Below, piece after piece: positions 15,904 to 25,426 of a DNA stretch of 64,000 bases. Below the pieces are notes generated by a model, which made no database searches, was not told the DNA's origin, and was given only the letters and a program-made list of their open reading frames with translations. The stretch comes from Lactobacillus sp. ESL0677 (GTDB taxonomy: Bacteria; Bacillota; Bacilli; Lactobacillales; Lactobacillaceae). Position numbers and translations under genes: made by a program. Position 1 is the stretch's first letter. Every line of letters begins with the position of its first letter. The DNA lies in NCBI RefSeq assembly GCF_029392875.1, contig NZ_CP113946.1:806001-870000 (forward strand), written 5' to 3'.

Positions 15904-16085
15904 TTGAGAACTCAGTTGGCGACTTTGGCGCTTATCATTACGTACTTAATGAATACCACTGGACACCAAAGCAATGGACAGAATTAAGCGCAAGAGAGCA
16001 GTCATTAATTATTGCGTCAATTGAAGTTAGACAGAAACATGAGGAAGAAGAAATAAAGAAAATGGAAAGGGAGAGCAAGGTCTAG
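15490..16085 (+). CDS. Tail chaperone long form made by -1 ribosomal frameshift at 15894-15900, about 198 aa
   Basis: The heptamer A AAA AAC (15894-15900) precedes the zero-frame TAA. In the -1 frame, CTA ATT GAG AAC continues for 61 codons to TAG at 16083: LIENSVGDFGAYHYVLNEYH, then WTPKQWTELSAREQSLIIAS and a charged coiled tail. The extension has no start codon of its own. Overlapping G/GT-type chaperone pairs made by frameshift directly before the tape-measure gene are known for lambda and many Gram-positive phages. I saw no obvious strong downstream pseudoknot; the efficiency is unknown. Confidence 0.85.
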
Positions 16086-16108
16086 TGATTAGGTCTTGCC
16101 CCTTTTTT
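16075..16108 (+). terminator. Terminator-like hairpin before tape measure
   Basis: GCAAGGTCTA (16075-16084) pairs with TAGGTCTTGC (16090-16099), with two G-T pairs, and is followed by CCCTTTTTTG. It overlaps the stop codon of the frameshift product and could reduce transcription between chaperone and tape measure. Confidence 0.5.
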
Positions 16109-16133
16109 GTTATTGCAAGAAAGGAGGTTTTAG

Positions 16134-19100
16134 ATGGGAGTAATTGAAACAACTATCAGGTTGAATGACGCTTTTAGTGGAACGCTAAGAAAGCTTGAAT
16201 CGGGGCTTAGTGCTGGAACGAATGGCTTTGACAGGCTAAAGGGTGCCTTGAGCGGTGGCAACATGTTTGGCAATGCTACTAAGCAATCCAATGGCTTTTT
16301 TAAGTCAATGGTTGGTGCACAGGTTGTCGGTAGTACGATTAGCAAAGGCATGGCAATGGCTGGTAGCGGTATTCGTAGTATGGTTGGCGAATTAAATGAG
16401 TCAACGGTAGCTTGGGATACTTTCGATGGCAATATGCGTCAGATTGGTAAGACGCCAGCACAAATTGCTGGTGCTAGAGCTTCGATGCAACAGTTTGCTC
16501 AAGCAACCATTTATTCATCTAGTGATATGGCTTCAACATATAGTCAGTTAGCCGCAATTGGTACAAAAAATACTGGACAACTGGTTAAAGGTTTTGCTGG
16601 ATTAGCTGCTTCGGCTACTGATCCAAAGCAAGCAATGAAGACCTTGTCAGAACAAGCCACTCAAATGGCAGCTAAGCCAATGGTTCAGTGGCAAGATTTA
16701 AAGCTAATGATGGAACAGGCACCGGCAGGGATGTCAGCAGTTGCCAAGAAAATGCACATGACAACAGCGCAGTTGATTGCTAATTCTCAAGGCAAGAATA
16801 GTTCATTAAAATCTGCTGACTTGCTCAAAGCAATTGCTGAAGTCGGAACAAATGCAAACTTTAGTAAAATGGCAACACAGTATAAGACTGTAGGTCAAGC
16901 AGCAGACGGTTTAAGAGAAACTTTGGCTAATAAACTGCAGCCGCAGTTCAAGAAATTCAGTCAAATTGGTATTGACGCAATTAGCAAATTATCTGACAAA
17001 TTAAGTGATATGAATTTTGATAGTCTTGCAGACAAGGCTTTAAATGTATTCGATAGAATTAAGTCGGCTTTCAGTGACGTGACTAAAGGATTTGAAATGT
17101 CGGGTGCAGGAATAGAAATTGAAAAAACGCTGCAAGACATAGGAAGCATTATTACTGACATTATGACCAAAGCTTCATCTGGGGGAAATAATAATTTCTT
17201 TACTCAACTTGGTAGTTTCGCAGGTAGTGTAGTAAGTGGAGCTGCTAATGCAATAGATGGAATAGCTAGAGCATTAGGACAAATGAATCCTGCTACACTT
17301 GAAGCTTTAGGTGCCGCTTTTATTATTTTAAAAAGTGGTATGAAAGGGCTTGTATTTACAGCAGTTGTTGCAGGATTACGTAGTATTGGACGGCTGAGTC
17401 CAGGCCAAATACAACAAGTTGCTAAAGCAATCGAAGTTCTTGCAGGAGCCTTAATTACATTTAAAGCTGTAAAGGGAATAGCAAATACTGTATTTTTGAC
17501 AGTAAATGCAATATCAAAAATTACAGAAATTGTTTCTGCTATTGGACCAGAAATTATAGGTGCAATTAGTGCAGCAGCAGGACCAATTGCGATAGTATTA
17601 GCAGTCATAACTGCCGTAATAGCTATTGCAGTGTGGTCGTGGCAAAATAATTTCTTGGGATTTCGAAGCTTTATTTCAGGTATTTTTAATAATCTTGGAA
17701 CAATTTTTGAACCATTTAGACAAGCTATCGGAACTTTGAGTAATGCTTTAAGCCCTGTAGGCTCATTATTAGGTGGTGTTGGTAGAATCATAGCTGGTGT
17801 CGTTGTTGTTGCACTGTACTCTTTAGCAATGGCAATAGCGATTGTGGTAGATGCCATTACAATTTTAATAGATGATGTTGCGATCATAATTTTTGCCTTT
17901 AGAGCACTTATTGATGTGATTAATATTGTTCTTCAAGCGTTTAGAGATTTGGTTACTTTCAATTGGAGCTTTAGTAATGCCAAAAATGCAATTAATGATT
18001 TAAAATCCGATTTAGGCAGTATTGGTAGTACATTTGGCAAAGTTGGAGATATTGCTAATAATGGTGCAACAGCTAATGTCATGAATGTGTTAGATAATTT
18101 AGACAGTAAAGCTAAAACAACTAGTTCTGATATGAATAATATTAAAATGCCTAACATCGCTCAGAGCAATGCTTCAATCATGAATATGGGCAATGTAACT
18201 GGTAATAAATTAGCTTTAAATAAGAAGGTCAAAGTTGGCTATACATTTGATACTGATCCAATCAGAAAGTTTCAAAATGGAGCTAAAATTCCGGTTAAGG
18301 CAGATACTTCTAAATTAAATAGTACACAACAGGTAGTTCAATCTAAACTTGGCAGTAAACCAATTAAAATGAAAGTTGCTACTTCTAAGGTGCCAACGCC
18401 AAAAGCTCCTAAAATGAAAACAATTCATACTAAAGTTGCCAAACCTAAAATACCAACACCTAAAGCACCTAAGCTAAAGACGTTACATGTTAAAGTCGCA
18501 AGACCAGTTATTCCACAACCTAAAATGCCGAAGTTGAGAAATATCCCTGCTCCTCATGTAGGCAGACCGTCAATGGCAGGTTCAGTTTCTGCAGTCAGAT
18601 CTGGTATGAATCAGGCTGTTACCGCAGTTAGAAGTGGCGGTAATCGAATGGTTGCCGCTGTTCAATCGGCTATTTCAAGAGCTGCTGCCGTTGCTAGAAG
18701 TGGTGCAGGTGCTATGCGGTCAGCTGGCGTTATGATTGGCGCTGGGCTTGCAGCTGGTATGCGTTCCGAAGTTGGAGCAGTAGCCGCTGCAGCCAATGCA
18801 TTAGTTGCACAAGCTAATCGAGCAGCACGTGCGAAAGCACAAATTCACTCACCATCACGGCTGTTTGCTGAGGTTGGTAGTTTTATCGGTCAAGGTATGG
18901 CTTTAGGAATGAATAAGACGGCTAGTTTAGTTGGTGCTGCAGGAGCTGGATTAATTGATGCCGCCAATACCGGTGGCACTGTGGGTGTTAATTATGCAAA
19001 TTCTGGTTCAATAACACCAGCGAGTTTGGCACGTAGCCAGGTATTTTCTAATCGCAGCAGTAACAGCAATAGCCAAGTTGTAACGATTGCTAAAGGTGCC

Positions 19101-19199
19101 ATTGTTGTTAATGGCTCAGACAAGCCACAACAGACGGCTGATGACATAATGACAGCAATTGAGAATCGTATGGTTGAAATTGATAATAGGAGGCTTTAA
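16134..19199 (+). CDS. Tail tape measure protein, XkdO type, 1021 aa
   Basis: AAAGGAGG precedes the ATG. Its large size sets tail length. The N-terminal 400 residues carry TMP-type repeats (STVAWDTFDGNMRQIGKTPA; MKTLSEQATQMAAKPMVQWQ). Residues about 390-620 are strongly hydrophobic, with several membrane-like segments. At about 745-805 there are three degenerate PxPKxPKxK units. The C-terminal region resembles other phage tape measures (AKAQIHSPSRLFAEVGSFIG). It follows its chaperones, as usual. Confidence 0.93.
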   Translation: MGVIETTIRLNDAFSGTLRKLESGLSAGTNGFDRLKGALSGGNMFGNATKQSNGFFKSMVGAQVVGSTISKGMAMAGSGIRSMVGELNESTVAWDTFDGNMRQIGKTPAQIAGARASMQQFAQATIYSSSDMASTYSQLAAIGTKNTGQLVKGFAGLAASATDPKQAMKTLSEQATQMAAKPMVQWQDLKLMMEQAPAGMSAVAKKMHMTTAQLIANSQGKNSSLKSADLLKAIAEVGTNANFSKMATQYKTVGQAADGLRETLANKLQPQFKKFSQIGIDAISKLSDKLSDMNFDSLADKALNVFDRIKSAFSDVTKGFEMSGAGIEIEKTLQDIGSIITDIMTKASSGGNNNFFTQLGSFAGSVVSGAANAIDGIARALGQMNPATLEALGAAFIILKSGMKGLVFTAVVAGLRSIGRLSPGQIQQVAKAIEVLAGALITFKAVKGIANTVFLTVNAISKITEIVSAIGPEIIGAISAAAGPIAIVLAVITAVIAIAVWSWQNNFLGFRSFISGIFNNLGTIFEPFRQAIGTLSNALSPVGSLLGGVGRIIAGVVVVALYSLAMAIAIVVDAITILIDDVAIIIFAFRALIDVINIVLQAFRDLVTFNWSFSNAKNAINDLKSDLGSIGSTFGKVGDIANNGATANVMNVLDNLDSKAKTTSSDMNNIKMPNIAQSNASIMNMGNVTGNKLALNKKVKVGYTFDTDPIRKFQNGAKIPVKADTSKLNSTQQVVQSKLGSKPIKMKVATSKVPTPKAPKMKTIHTKVAKPKIPTPKAPKLKTLHVKVARPVIPQPKMPKLRNIPAPHVGRPSMAGSVSAVRSGMNQAVTAVRSGGNRMVAAVQSAISRAAAVARSGAGAMRSAGVMIGAGLAAGMRSEVGAVAAAANALVAQANRAARAKAQIHSPSRLFAEVGSFIGQGMALGMNKTASLVGAAGAGLIDAANTGGTVGVNYANSGSITPASLARSQVFSNRSSNSNSQVVTIAKGAIVVNGSDKPQQTADDIMTAIENRMVEIDNRRL

Positions 19200-19891
19200 T
19201 GGACAATGATGATAAGTTTGCCGTTTACATAACCAACTATGCTGATAACTCAACAATTGAATTGCCACTTAATCCGAGTGACCTAAAAATCAAGTATGAG
19301 TCTGATGATAAGACACAAACGGTAATTAACTTGGGTGAGATTAATCAGTTGGGCCCACTGAAGCTTAGCACGATCGAAATTGCGAGTACCTTCCCTAAAG
19401 ACGATCATTTTGTTTCAACAACAGATTTTCACGAACCGACCTACTATATCGATTGGCTGGAGGAAATTCAGAAGAGTAAAGGTCGAGTGCAGCTAGTAGT
19501 CGCTTCTACTGAACTAAGTAGGACAATGACGATTGCTAGCTTTGAGCCAGGTTTCAAAGACGGTTATGATGGCGAGTATATTTACACCTTGGAGTTAAAA
19601 GACTATCGGAAAGCAACGTATAAGAAAGTTAAAAAGAAGAAGAAAAAGCGCAAGTCTGGTCATAAGAAGAACCGTAATAGCCCTGCTAAGAAAATTGGTC
19701 GTGGCTCAACTGTGATTGTGAATGGCCGCTTGCACTTAGATAGTGATGGCCGTGGCCCAGGAGCTTATGAGAAGAATGCCAAACGTAAGATAACCAACAT
19801 AGCAACGGGTCACAAGTACCCAATTCATGTTTCAACGTTATCAGGTGGCGCTCGTGGTTGGGTTAAGAAAGGTGATGTGAAGCGAGCATGA
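19199..19891 (+). CDS. XkdP-like tail protein with C-terminal SH3/LysM-like cell-wall domain, 230 aa
   Basis: The start overlaps the tape-measure stop by one base, with GGAGG at 19189-19193. The N-terminal 145 residues (FAVYITNYADNSTIELPLNP; LGPLKLSTIEIASTFPKDDH) match the XkdP base. Then comes a very basic linker (KKVKKKKKKRKSGHKK). The last 60 residues (GSTVIVNGRLHLDSDGRGPG; SGGARGWVKKGDV) look SH3-like rather than canonical LysM. It links tube and baseplate and probably contacts peptidoglycan. Confidence 0.8.
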   Translation: MDNDDKFAVYITNYADNSTIELPLNPSDLKIKYESDDKTQTVINLGEINQLGPLKLSTIEIASTFPKDDHFVSTTDFHEPTYYIDWLEEIQKSKGRVQLVVASTELSRTMTIASFEPGFKDGYDGEYIYTLELKDYRKATYKKVKKKKKKRKSGHKKNRNSPAKKIGRGSTVIVNGRLHLDSDGRGPGAYEKNAKRKITNIATGHKYPIHVSTLSGGARGWVKKGDVKRA

Positions 19892-20916
19892 TAACCTTTT
19901 TTCAAATTTGGTCACGAGATAAAAAGAAAGGCTACGATGTTAAAAACATTGTCGCTAATCTGAAATGGGTAACTGATTTGAATTTTTCGGCTGGTCAGCT
20001 TAATTTTGATTTAGTTTATCAGGGCAAGACTTATCTACCAGCACTTGGCAGCATTGTTAAGTTTTACTGGGATCATCATAAGGTCTTTTATGGTTATGTG
20101 TTTAATGCCAAGCTAAAACATGATAAGACAGTCAGTGTCGTAGCGTATGACAAGACGCGATACTTGAAGAATCAAGATTCTATTGTCTGGAAGACAGGAA
20201 CAATTGCTGATCGTTTTACTAACGTATGCAAGCGTGCCGGCATCAATCATAAAGTTATTAATAAGCCTAAACATAAGGTAGCTGCGGAAGTGTGTGATGG
20301 CAAGTCGTATTTTGACATGCTTAAATCTGCAATATCTAAGACACTGCGAGCAACAGGGCACATGTACTTCATTTACGCTAATTACTCAAGGGTTGAATTA
20401 TGTCGAGCGCCTCGTAAGAAGCTGAAACTGATTTTGGATCCTGATTCTGGCATGACTAGCTTCACTTTTTCTAAAGACATCGATAACACGGCAAACGTGG
20501 TTAAGATTATTCAGAAAAATGTTAAGAAGTCTAAGTCGAAAACAGCTACTGCTTCAGGTGATGATCCTTCTAAGACTAGCTTTAAGGCAGTAACTAAGAA
20601 AATGCCGAGCGTTAAGCGTTGGGGCAAATTACAGATTACGCAGAATAAGAAGTCGAAAGCTAATCATGCGCAAATGGTTAAGCAAGCTAAAAATGTCTTA
20701 AAGCAAAAGGATTTAGCTAATAAGACATTGACTGTTGATTGCATTGGCAACCTTGATTTGGTGGCTGGCAATTCAGTTGAAGTAAAAATTGTAGGTTATA
20801 AGACAATCAAGAATTGCGGGATTCTAAAGGCAACGCATAATTTTAGCACTGATTATAATTGCAGTTTAGAAATGAAGGTGATGGCATCATGGCTGGTGAA
20901 CGACTCTACAGAATGA
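19888..20916 (+). CDS. XkdQ-like baseplate hub protein, 342 aa
   Basis: The gene overlaps XkdP by 4 bp. The beginning FFQIWSRDKKKGYDVKNIVA, the central YDKTRYLKNQDSIVWKTGTI and the C-terminal SVEVKIVGYKTIKNCGILKA match the XkdQ/YqbQ hub family, a homologue of the T4 gp27-like hub at the tip of the tail tube. A lysine-rich linker lies near residue 215. Neighbours XkdP and XkdR support the call. Confidence 0.85.
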   Translation: MITFFQIWSRDKKKGYDVKNIVANLKWVTDLNFSAGQLNFDLVYQGKTYLPALGSIVKFYWDHHKVFYGYVFNAKLKHDKTVSVVAYDKTRYLKNQDSIVWKTGTIADRFTNVCKRAGINHKVINKPKHKVAAEVCDGKSYFDMLKSAISKTLRATGHMYFIYANYSRVELCRAPRKKLKLILDPDSGMTSFTFSKDIDNTANVVKIIQKNVKKSKSKTATASGDDPSKTSFKAVTKKMPSVKRWGKLQITQNKKSKANHAQMVKQAKNVLKQKDLANKTLTVDCIGNLDLVAGNSVEVKIVGYKTIKNCGILKATHNFSTDYNCSLEMKVMASWLVNDSTE

Positions 20917-21269
20917 TGCACGAGAGAGGCGGCTCAGACAATGAGTATTGTGATATTGTTTATGGCACGGTTGATTCAGTTGACCCACTAAAAGTGCAAC
21001 TGGCTAACGACATGATTCTGACCGATGATTTTATCGTTCTGGGCAAAAATATTGGCAAGATTGTGCTGAATGGCAGAGTTAAAGTCTATGCTCACAGCGA
21101 CAAGGTTGGCAATGCGTCAGGTAATCGTCCTGAATTGATTGAAAAGGTCAGATATGAGCTTGATAACAGTTTGAAAAAGGATGATAAGGTGACCATGATT
21201 CGTATGGATGGTGGCCAGCAATTCTACTTGTTTGAACGTGAACCCAAGAAGCCGCTAAAGCTTGAATAG
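20889..21269 (+). CDS. XkdR-like baseplate protein (DUF2577), 126 aa
   Basis: ATG at 20889 (MAGERLYRMMHERGGSDNEY) is chosen over an in-frame upstream ATG at 20859 because it begins the recognised domain and follows AATGAAGGTGATG. The OB-type core IVYGTVDSVDPLKVQLANDM and the end VTMIRMDGGQQFYLFER are typical of DUF2577. It lies between the hub and XkdS and overlaps the hub gene by 28 bp. Confidence 0.82.
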   Translation: MAGERLYRMMHERGGSDNEYCDIVYGTVDSVDPLKVQLANDMILTDDFIVLGKNIGKIVLNGRVKVYAHSDKVGNASGNRPELIEKVRYELDNSLKKDDKVTMIRMDGGQQFYLFEREPKKPLKLE

Positions 21270-21282
21270 GAGGTGATAAGTC

Positions 21283-21732
21283 GTGGACGATGATGGTGTG
21301 ATTATTGATGAAGATGATGACCTAGATACAGTTGACGAAGATCAAGATAATGATGAAGAAGTTGAGGAGGATCAACCGACACTGACTTTTCAAATCAAGA
21401 ATGGCCGCATACGTAACAAGGTTGATGGATTACCTGCGATGGTGCAGGCGGTGTGGAAAATTCTGAAAACTGAACGCTTTGTCTATCCAATTTATAGTGA
21501 CCAGTATGGCAACGACTTACCAGACCTTTTTGGCAAGTCGTTTTCTTATGCGCGAGTTGAAATCAAGCGAATGCTGGAAGAAGCATTACTTGATGATGAC
21601 CGAGTAACCGAAGTAACGATTGACAGCATTGAGCAGTCAGACAGCACTACGTTATCCGTGACTGGGACTTGCACCACAATTTATGGCGATGTGCCAATAG
21701 AAAGTGAAGTGAAGATAAGTGACACCAGATGA
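21283..21732 (+). CDS. XkdS-like baseplate wedge protein (DUF2634), 149 aa
   Basis: GTG at 21283 after AGGAGGTGATAA. A very acidic N-terminus (about 30 residues, mostly D and E) is followed by the gp25-like wedge fold: LPAMVQAVWKILKTERFVYP, YSDQYGNDLPDLFGKSFSYA. This family connects the sheath to the baseplate. It overlaps the baseplate J gene by 14 bp. Confidence 0.87.
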   Translation: MDDDGVIIDEDDDLDTVDEDQDNDEEVEEDQPTLTFQIKNGRIRNKVDGLPAMVQAVWKILKTERFVYPIYSDQYGNDLPDLFGKSFSYARVEIKRMLEEALLDDDRVTEVTIDSIEQSDSTTLSVTGTCTTIYGDVPIESEVKISDTR

Positions 21733-22867
21733 TTTAGCAGCGGAATTCGAGGAACACGATGTTGATTTTTATATAGAAGAAATGCTAGACGAAGTGCCAG
21801 ATGACATTGATAAGCGTGAAGGTTCCGTTATTTATGATGCGATTGCTCCTGCAGCTTTGGTTATGGCACAGGAGAATCAACGTATGGCCATGATTATCAA
21901 GGAGACATATGTGAGAACAGCTGAAGGCGAATTCTTGGATTATCGAGCGGCTGAACGAGGGACGGCTCGATATGCGGCGACACAAACTGAAGTTAAAGCG
22001 AAGATTACTGATAATGATGGCAATGGACTAACAAATGTACAGGTAGGCGACCAATTCGCAAGTATTGGTGAAACGCCTATTTTTTATACCGTTACGCAAA
22101 TTTATGATGACTTAACGGTTGCAATGACAGCTGACGACCCTGGGACAACACCCAATGGCTATCTGGGGCAGATTTTACCGGTTACGCCAAATGACGAGTT
22201 GTCCTGGGCAGAAATTATTGAAATCATTGCACCAGCTCGTGATGAAGAAACTGATGACCACTTACGAGCAAGACTGCTAGGTTCAGATGATTGGATTGCC
22301 TACGGTGGCAATATTGCGGACTACCTAGCAATGACCAGCAAGATTACCGAGGTAGGAGCAACACAGGTTTATCCAGTATGGAACGGCGCAGGAACAGTTA
22401 AGCTGGTCATTCTGAATAACGATTTAATGCCGGCTAATCAGGATTTAATTACTAAGGTCAAAAATGTGATTGACCCAACTGATAGTGAGGCCCAAGGTTA
22501 TGGTTTAGCACCAATTGATCATAATGTAACCGTAACTGCACCCACAGCCTTGACCGTCGATATTGCGACAAATATACAGATTGACAGTCAACACAGTGCA
22601 GATGCAGTGAAACAGCAAATTAACGACCAATTGACCGAGTATTTTAAAAACTTGCGAGCAAGCTGGAATTTAATTGATCCGAAAACTGGTCGTGGTTATG
22701 CCATGATGATTTACCGGTCAAAAATACTGTCGCAAATTATGCAGATTGAAGGCGTGATGAACGCAACAATCCCTAACTTAAATGGTGCTGACAGTGATAT
22801 TAAATTGGTGTTTGATAATAGCACTTCGCAATTGCCAATCTTAGGGACGGTGACACTAAATGAGTAA
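21719..22867 (+). CDS. Baseplate J / XkdT protein, 382 aa
   Basis: GTG at 21719. Contains the baseplate J signature: VPDDIDKREGSVIYDAIAPA near the start, TAEGEFLDYRAAERGTARYA, and ETDDHLRARLLGS. The C-terminal third resembles other gpJ-like wedge components. Together with XkdS and YmfQ it forms the ring that triggers sheath contraction. Confidence 0.92.
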   Translation: MTPDDLAAEFEEHDVDFYIEEMLDEVPDDIDKREGSVIYDAIAPAALVMAQENQRMAMIIKETYVRTAEGEFLDYRAAERGTARYAATQTEVKAKITDNDGNGLTNVQVGDQFASIGETPIFYTVTQIYDDLTVAMTADDPGTTPNGYLGQILPVTPNDELSWAEIIEIIAPARDEETDDHLRARLLGSDDWIAYGGNIADYLAMTSKITEVGATQVYPVWNGAGTVKLVILNNDLMPANQDLITKVKNVIDPTDSEAQGYGLAPIDHNVTVTAPTALTVDIATNIQIDSQHSADAVKQQINDQLTEYFKNLRASWNLIDPKTGRGYAMMIYRSKILSQIMQIEGVMNATIPNLNGADSDIKLVFDNSTSQLPILGTVTLNE

Positions 22868-23411
22868 TGATTTAATGGCTTACTTGCCAGATTATTACCA
22901 GGACGTGTACGAAATGCAAGCTATTATGCATGCACACGGGCAAGTCTTAGATGAATTTGAGAGTAAACAAATTCGAACGCTGCTCAATCAATTTGTGACA
23001 CAAACCGATAGTAAGGGTATTGCAGTATTTGAAAATCAGGTTGGTGTGCAGCCAAGTCCTGGCGATGATTTGGCTACCAGACAGAATAGAGTGCTGATGC
23101 ACTTACTGCCACCTAGACCGATAACGATTAAGTATTTGCGAGAACTGTTTAACACTTTAAAAATACCAGTTAACATCACGATTGATTATGGGCAACGGAA
23201 TGCCATTGTTGAAGGCAATAGTAGCAGCATTACTGATACGCAAATTGATAATATCCGTTATATTTTGAACGTTTATCTGCCAGCTAATATGGTTTATGAA
23301 ATCAAGATTGCTTTAAAGCAAGTATTGATTGGTAATGACTTGTTTATTGGCATTGGTATGAAGTCAAAAGTAACAGCAATAATTGATGCAAATGTATCGC
23401 AGATTTTTTAA
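22860..23411 (+). CDS. YmfQ/XkdU-like baseplate protein (DUF2313), 183 aa
   Basis: The gene overlaps baseplate J by 8 bp. MSNDLMAYLPDYYQDVYEMQ, the central PSPGDDLATRQNRVLMHLLP and the later VNITIDYGQRNAIVEG are the pattern of DUF2313. This family completes the baseplate wedge and precedes the fibre gene in PBSX-like phages. AAAGGAAGTG after its stop serves the next gene. Confidence 0.85.
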   Translation: MSNDLMAYLPDYYQDVYEMQAIMHAHGQVLDEFESKQIRTLLNQFVTQTDSKGIAVFENQVGVQPSPGDDLATRQNRVLMHLLPPRPITIKYLRELFNTLKIPVNITIDYGQRNAIVEGNSSSITDTQIDNIRYILNVYLPANMVYEIKIALKQVLIGNDLFIGIGMKSKVTAIIDANVSQIF

Positions 23412-23426
23412 AGGAAGTGATAAATA

Positions 23427-25415
23427 TTGTCAAAATATAATAAGACAGTTCTGACGAATGCTGGGATTGATCTAGCCAAGAAAGTTAACGCTGGGCAGAC
23501 TAAATTCAGCATTACTAAAGCAGCAACTAGTAGTGAAAACTTGTCTGATAAAAGCATTGCCGCCTTGCAGAATATGACTGAGTTGCCCAGTGTTATGCAA
23601 TACGGTGTAATTACTGATGTTGAAGACTCGGCATTAGATAAAGATACTGTTATCGGCATGGACTTGAAGTTCAATAACAAAGAATTGGCACATGGTTACA
23701 GCGTCAATGCGATTGGTTTGTATGCTAAAGAAGATGGCGGCAGCGAATTTTTGTATGCCATTGCCACAGCTGTTGATCCGGAGCATATGCCTGACTTTAA
23801 CAACAAGGCAATGTTCCAATTCAACGTAACTATGTATGTGGTAGTTGGGCAGTCTAGTAATGTAACGATTAATGTTACTGAAGAAGGTGTGGCCACTAAA
23901 CAGGACTTAGCGGCAGTTGAAGCCGAAGTAGGCAAGAAAGCAAACTCAACTGACGTTACCAATCAAATCAATCAAGCTAAGGGTGAAGCTGAAAAATATG
24001 CTTACGACCAAGCTAAAATTAATGATGATAACTTTAAAGGCTTAAAGCAGCGAGTTGATACTGACGAAACGACTAAGGCTAATAAAGCCGATGTTTATAA
24101 TAAGCAAGAAATTGATGATAAGGTTGCTGCAGCAGGTAAAGTTAAGTCAGTAAATCATAATGAGCCAGATAAAAATGGCAATATTGATATTGATACTGGT
24201 GTAACTAGCTTTAATGGCAATAAAGGTAATGTTCTTGGTATTAGTGATATTAAAGTTAATGGTTATGATGTTAAAGCTAATGGGGCTAACAATGGTTCTG
24301 TTAACTTTAATTATTTTCTCAATGGGCGCAATTTTGCTACTACTGTGAATGGTATCGATGCTACACAAGATGGCAACATCACAATACCTGTGGGTGACAC
24401 TATTGATACTGCTCAAGTTGATGGACATACGGTTAAGCACTTGCTAGAGAATTTCGTAAGACTTTGGGGCGGTGATGCGCAACGTGAACCTGTAATTAAT
24501 GGCAAAAGTCAACATTTCTTCGATCAAGTAGAATGGATTGGACGTGTTTTAACCAATAGCGGCTTCTTTGCTAATGGGAATGATGCTTACACTTTTCCAA
24601 TTAGAAAAAATGATGGCAGCTACTCAAATGAACAGCTAGCTACTGCACTGAAGTTGATTAGCGAATATGCTTATTCGAATAAAGCATATGCTGATAGTGC
24701 TGCAGATAAGGCTAAAAATGATGCAGAGACTTATGCTGAAACCAAATTAAAAGATAAAATTAGTTCAGTATTTGTCAATGGTAACAAAGTAGAGCCTGAT
24801 CCTGAAAGTGCTGTTAATTTGAGCTCTGTTACCAGCTTTAATGGTAAAACTGGTGATTTGCAAATTCCGCTCTATGCGTCAAACTTGCTTGAAAATACTT
24901 CGGTCAGCCTACAGGCTATTGGTATTAATGGTCGAATTGGCACCAATCGAATTTCTGTAAACAACGGTGAAGTATATTCAGCTAAAGCCTACGTTGACGC
25001 GACCAATAGTGATACAGATGTTTATTTATCATTTTGGCTTTACACTGAGAATGGTGCTCCAGTAAGAACTACATCTGAAAATACTGTTAAGGCTGGGCAA
25101 TCAGGTTGGATAAGTACGGATTATACAGTTCATGATTATAATGGAACGCCAATTATCGCCATTGAATTGCATACGCATGGCAATAATTCAAATGTATCAT
25201 TTGCTAAAGTAGCCAAGTGGCAAGATGATACTACACCGCCTGATATGACATGGCTTCCCGCTCCTGTTGACATAGCGACTATGCAAGATATAAAGATTTT
25301 GCAGGGACGTGTAACTGCATTGGAAACTCGTGAGTACACTCATGATGCTGGAAGTGATGCTGACGCGTTAACATACTCACAAGCACACCCTAGCGTGATT
25401 GTTTTTGGCGACTAG
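23427..25415 (+). CDS. Tail fibre / receptor-binding protein with DUF3751 N-terminus, 662 aa
   Basis: TTG at 23427 follows AAAGGAAGTGAT. The first 155 residues are the phage tail-collar fibre domain (NKTVLTNAGIDLAKKVNAGQ; HGYSVNAIGLYAKEDGGSEF) that attaches to the baseplate. A coiled coil, then repeats of SFNGKTGD/FNGNKGNV-like loops, lead to a C-terminal beta-sandwich resembling a carbohydrate-binding module (about residues 490-620: ASNLLENTSVSLQAIG, YLSFWLYTENGAPVRTT). It probably decides host-strain specificity. Confidence 0.83.
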   Translation: MSKYNKTVLTNAGIDLAKKVNAGQTKFSITKAATSSENLSDKSIAALQNMTELPSVMQYGVITDVEDSALDKDTVIGMDLKFNNKELAHGYSVNAIGLYAKEDGGSEFLYAIATAVDPEHMPDFNNKAMFQFNVTMYVVVGQSSNVTINVTEEGVATKQDLAAVEAEVGKKANSTDVTNQINQAKGEAEKYAYDQAKINDDNFKGLKQRVDTDETTKANKADVYNKQEIDDKVAAAGKVKSVNHNEPDKNGNIDIDTGVTSFNGNKGNVLGISDIKVNGYDVKANGANNGSVNFNYFLNGRNFATTVNGIDATQDGNITIPVGDTIDTAQVDGHTVKHLLENFVRLWGGDAQREPVINGKSQHFFDQVEWIGRVLTNSGFFANGNDAYTFPIRKNDGSYSNEQLATALKLISEYAYSNKAYADSAADKAKNDAETYAETKLKDKISSVFVNGNKVEPDPESAVNLSSVTSFNGKTGDLQIPLYASNLLENTSVSLQAIGINGRIGTNRISVNNGEVYSAKAYVDATNSDTDVYLSFWLYTENGAPVRTTSENTVKAGQSGWISTDYTVHDYNGTPIIAIELHTHGNNSNVSFAKVAKWQDDTTPPDMTWLPAPVDIATMQDIKILQGRVTALETREYTHDAGSDADALTYSQAHPSVIVFGD

Positions 25416-25426
25416 AAAGGGATATT

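Noticed and set aside
16130..16432. 100-codon reverse frame at the start of the tape measure gene
   Set aside because: Complete overlap with a conserved gene, low-complexity product, no start signal.
17204..17887. 227-codon open frame on the reverse strand inside the tape measure gene
   Set aside because: It is antisense to a well-supported gene, has no ribosome site, and reflects the biased codon use of the forward frame.
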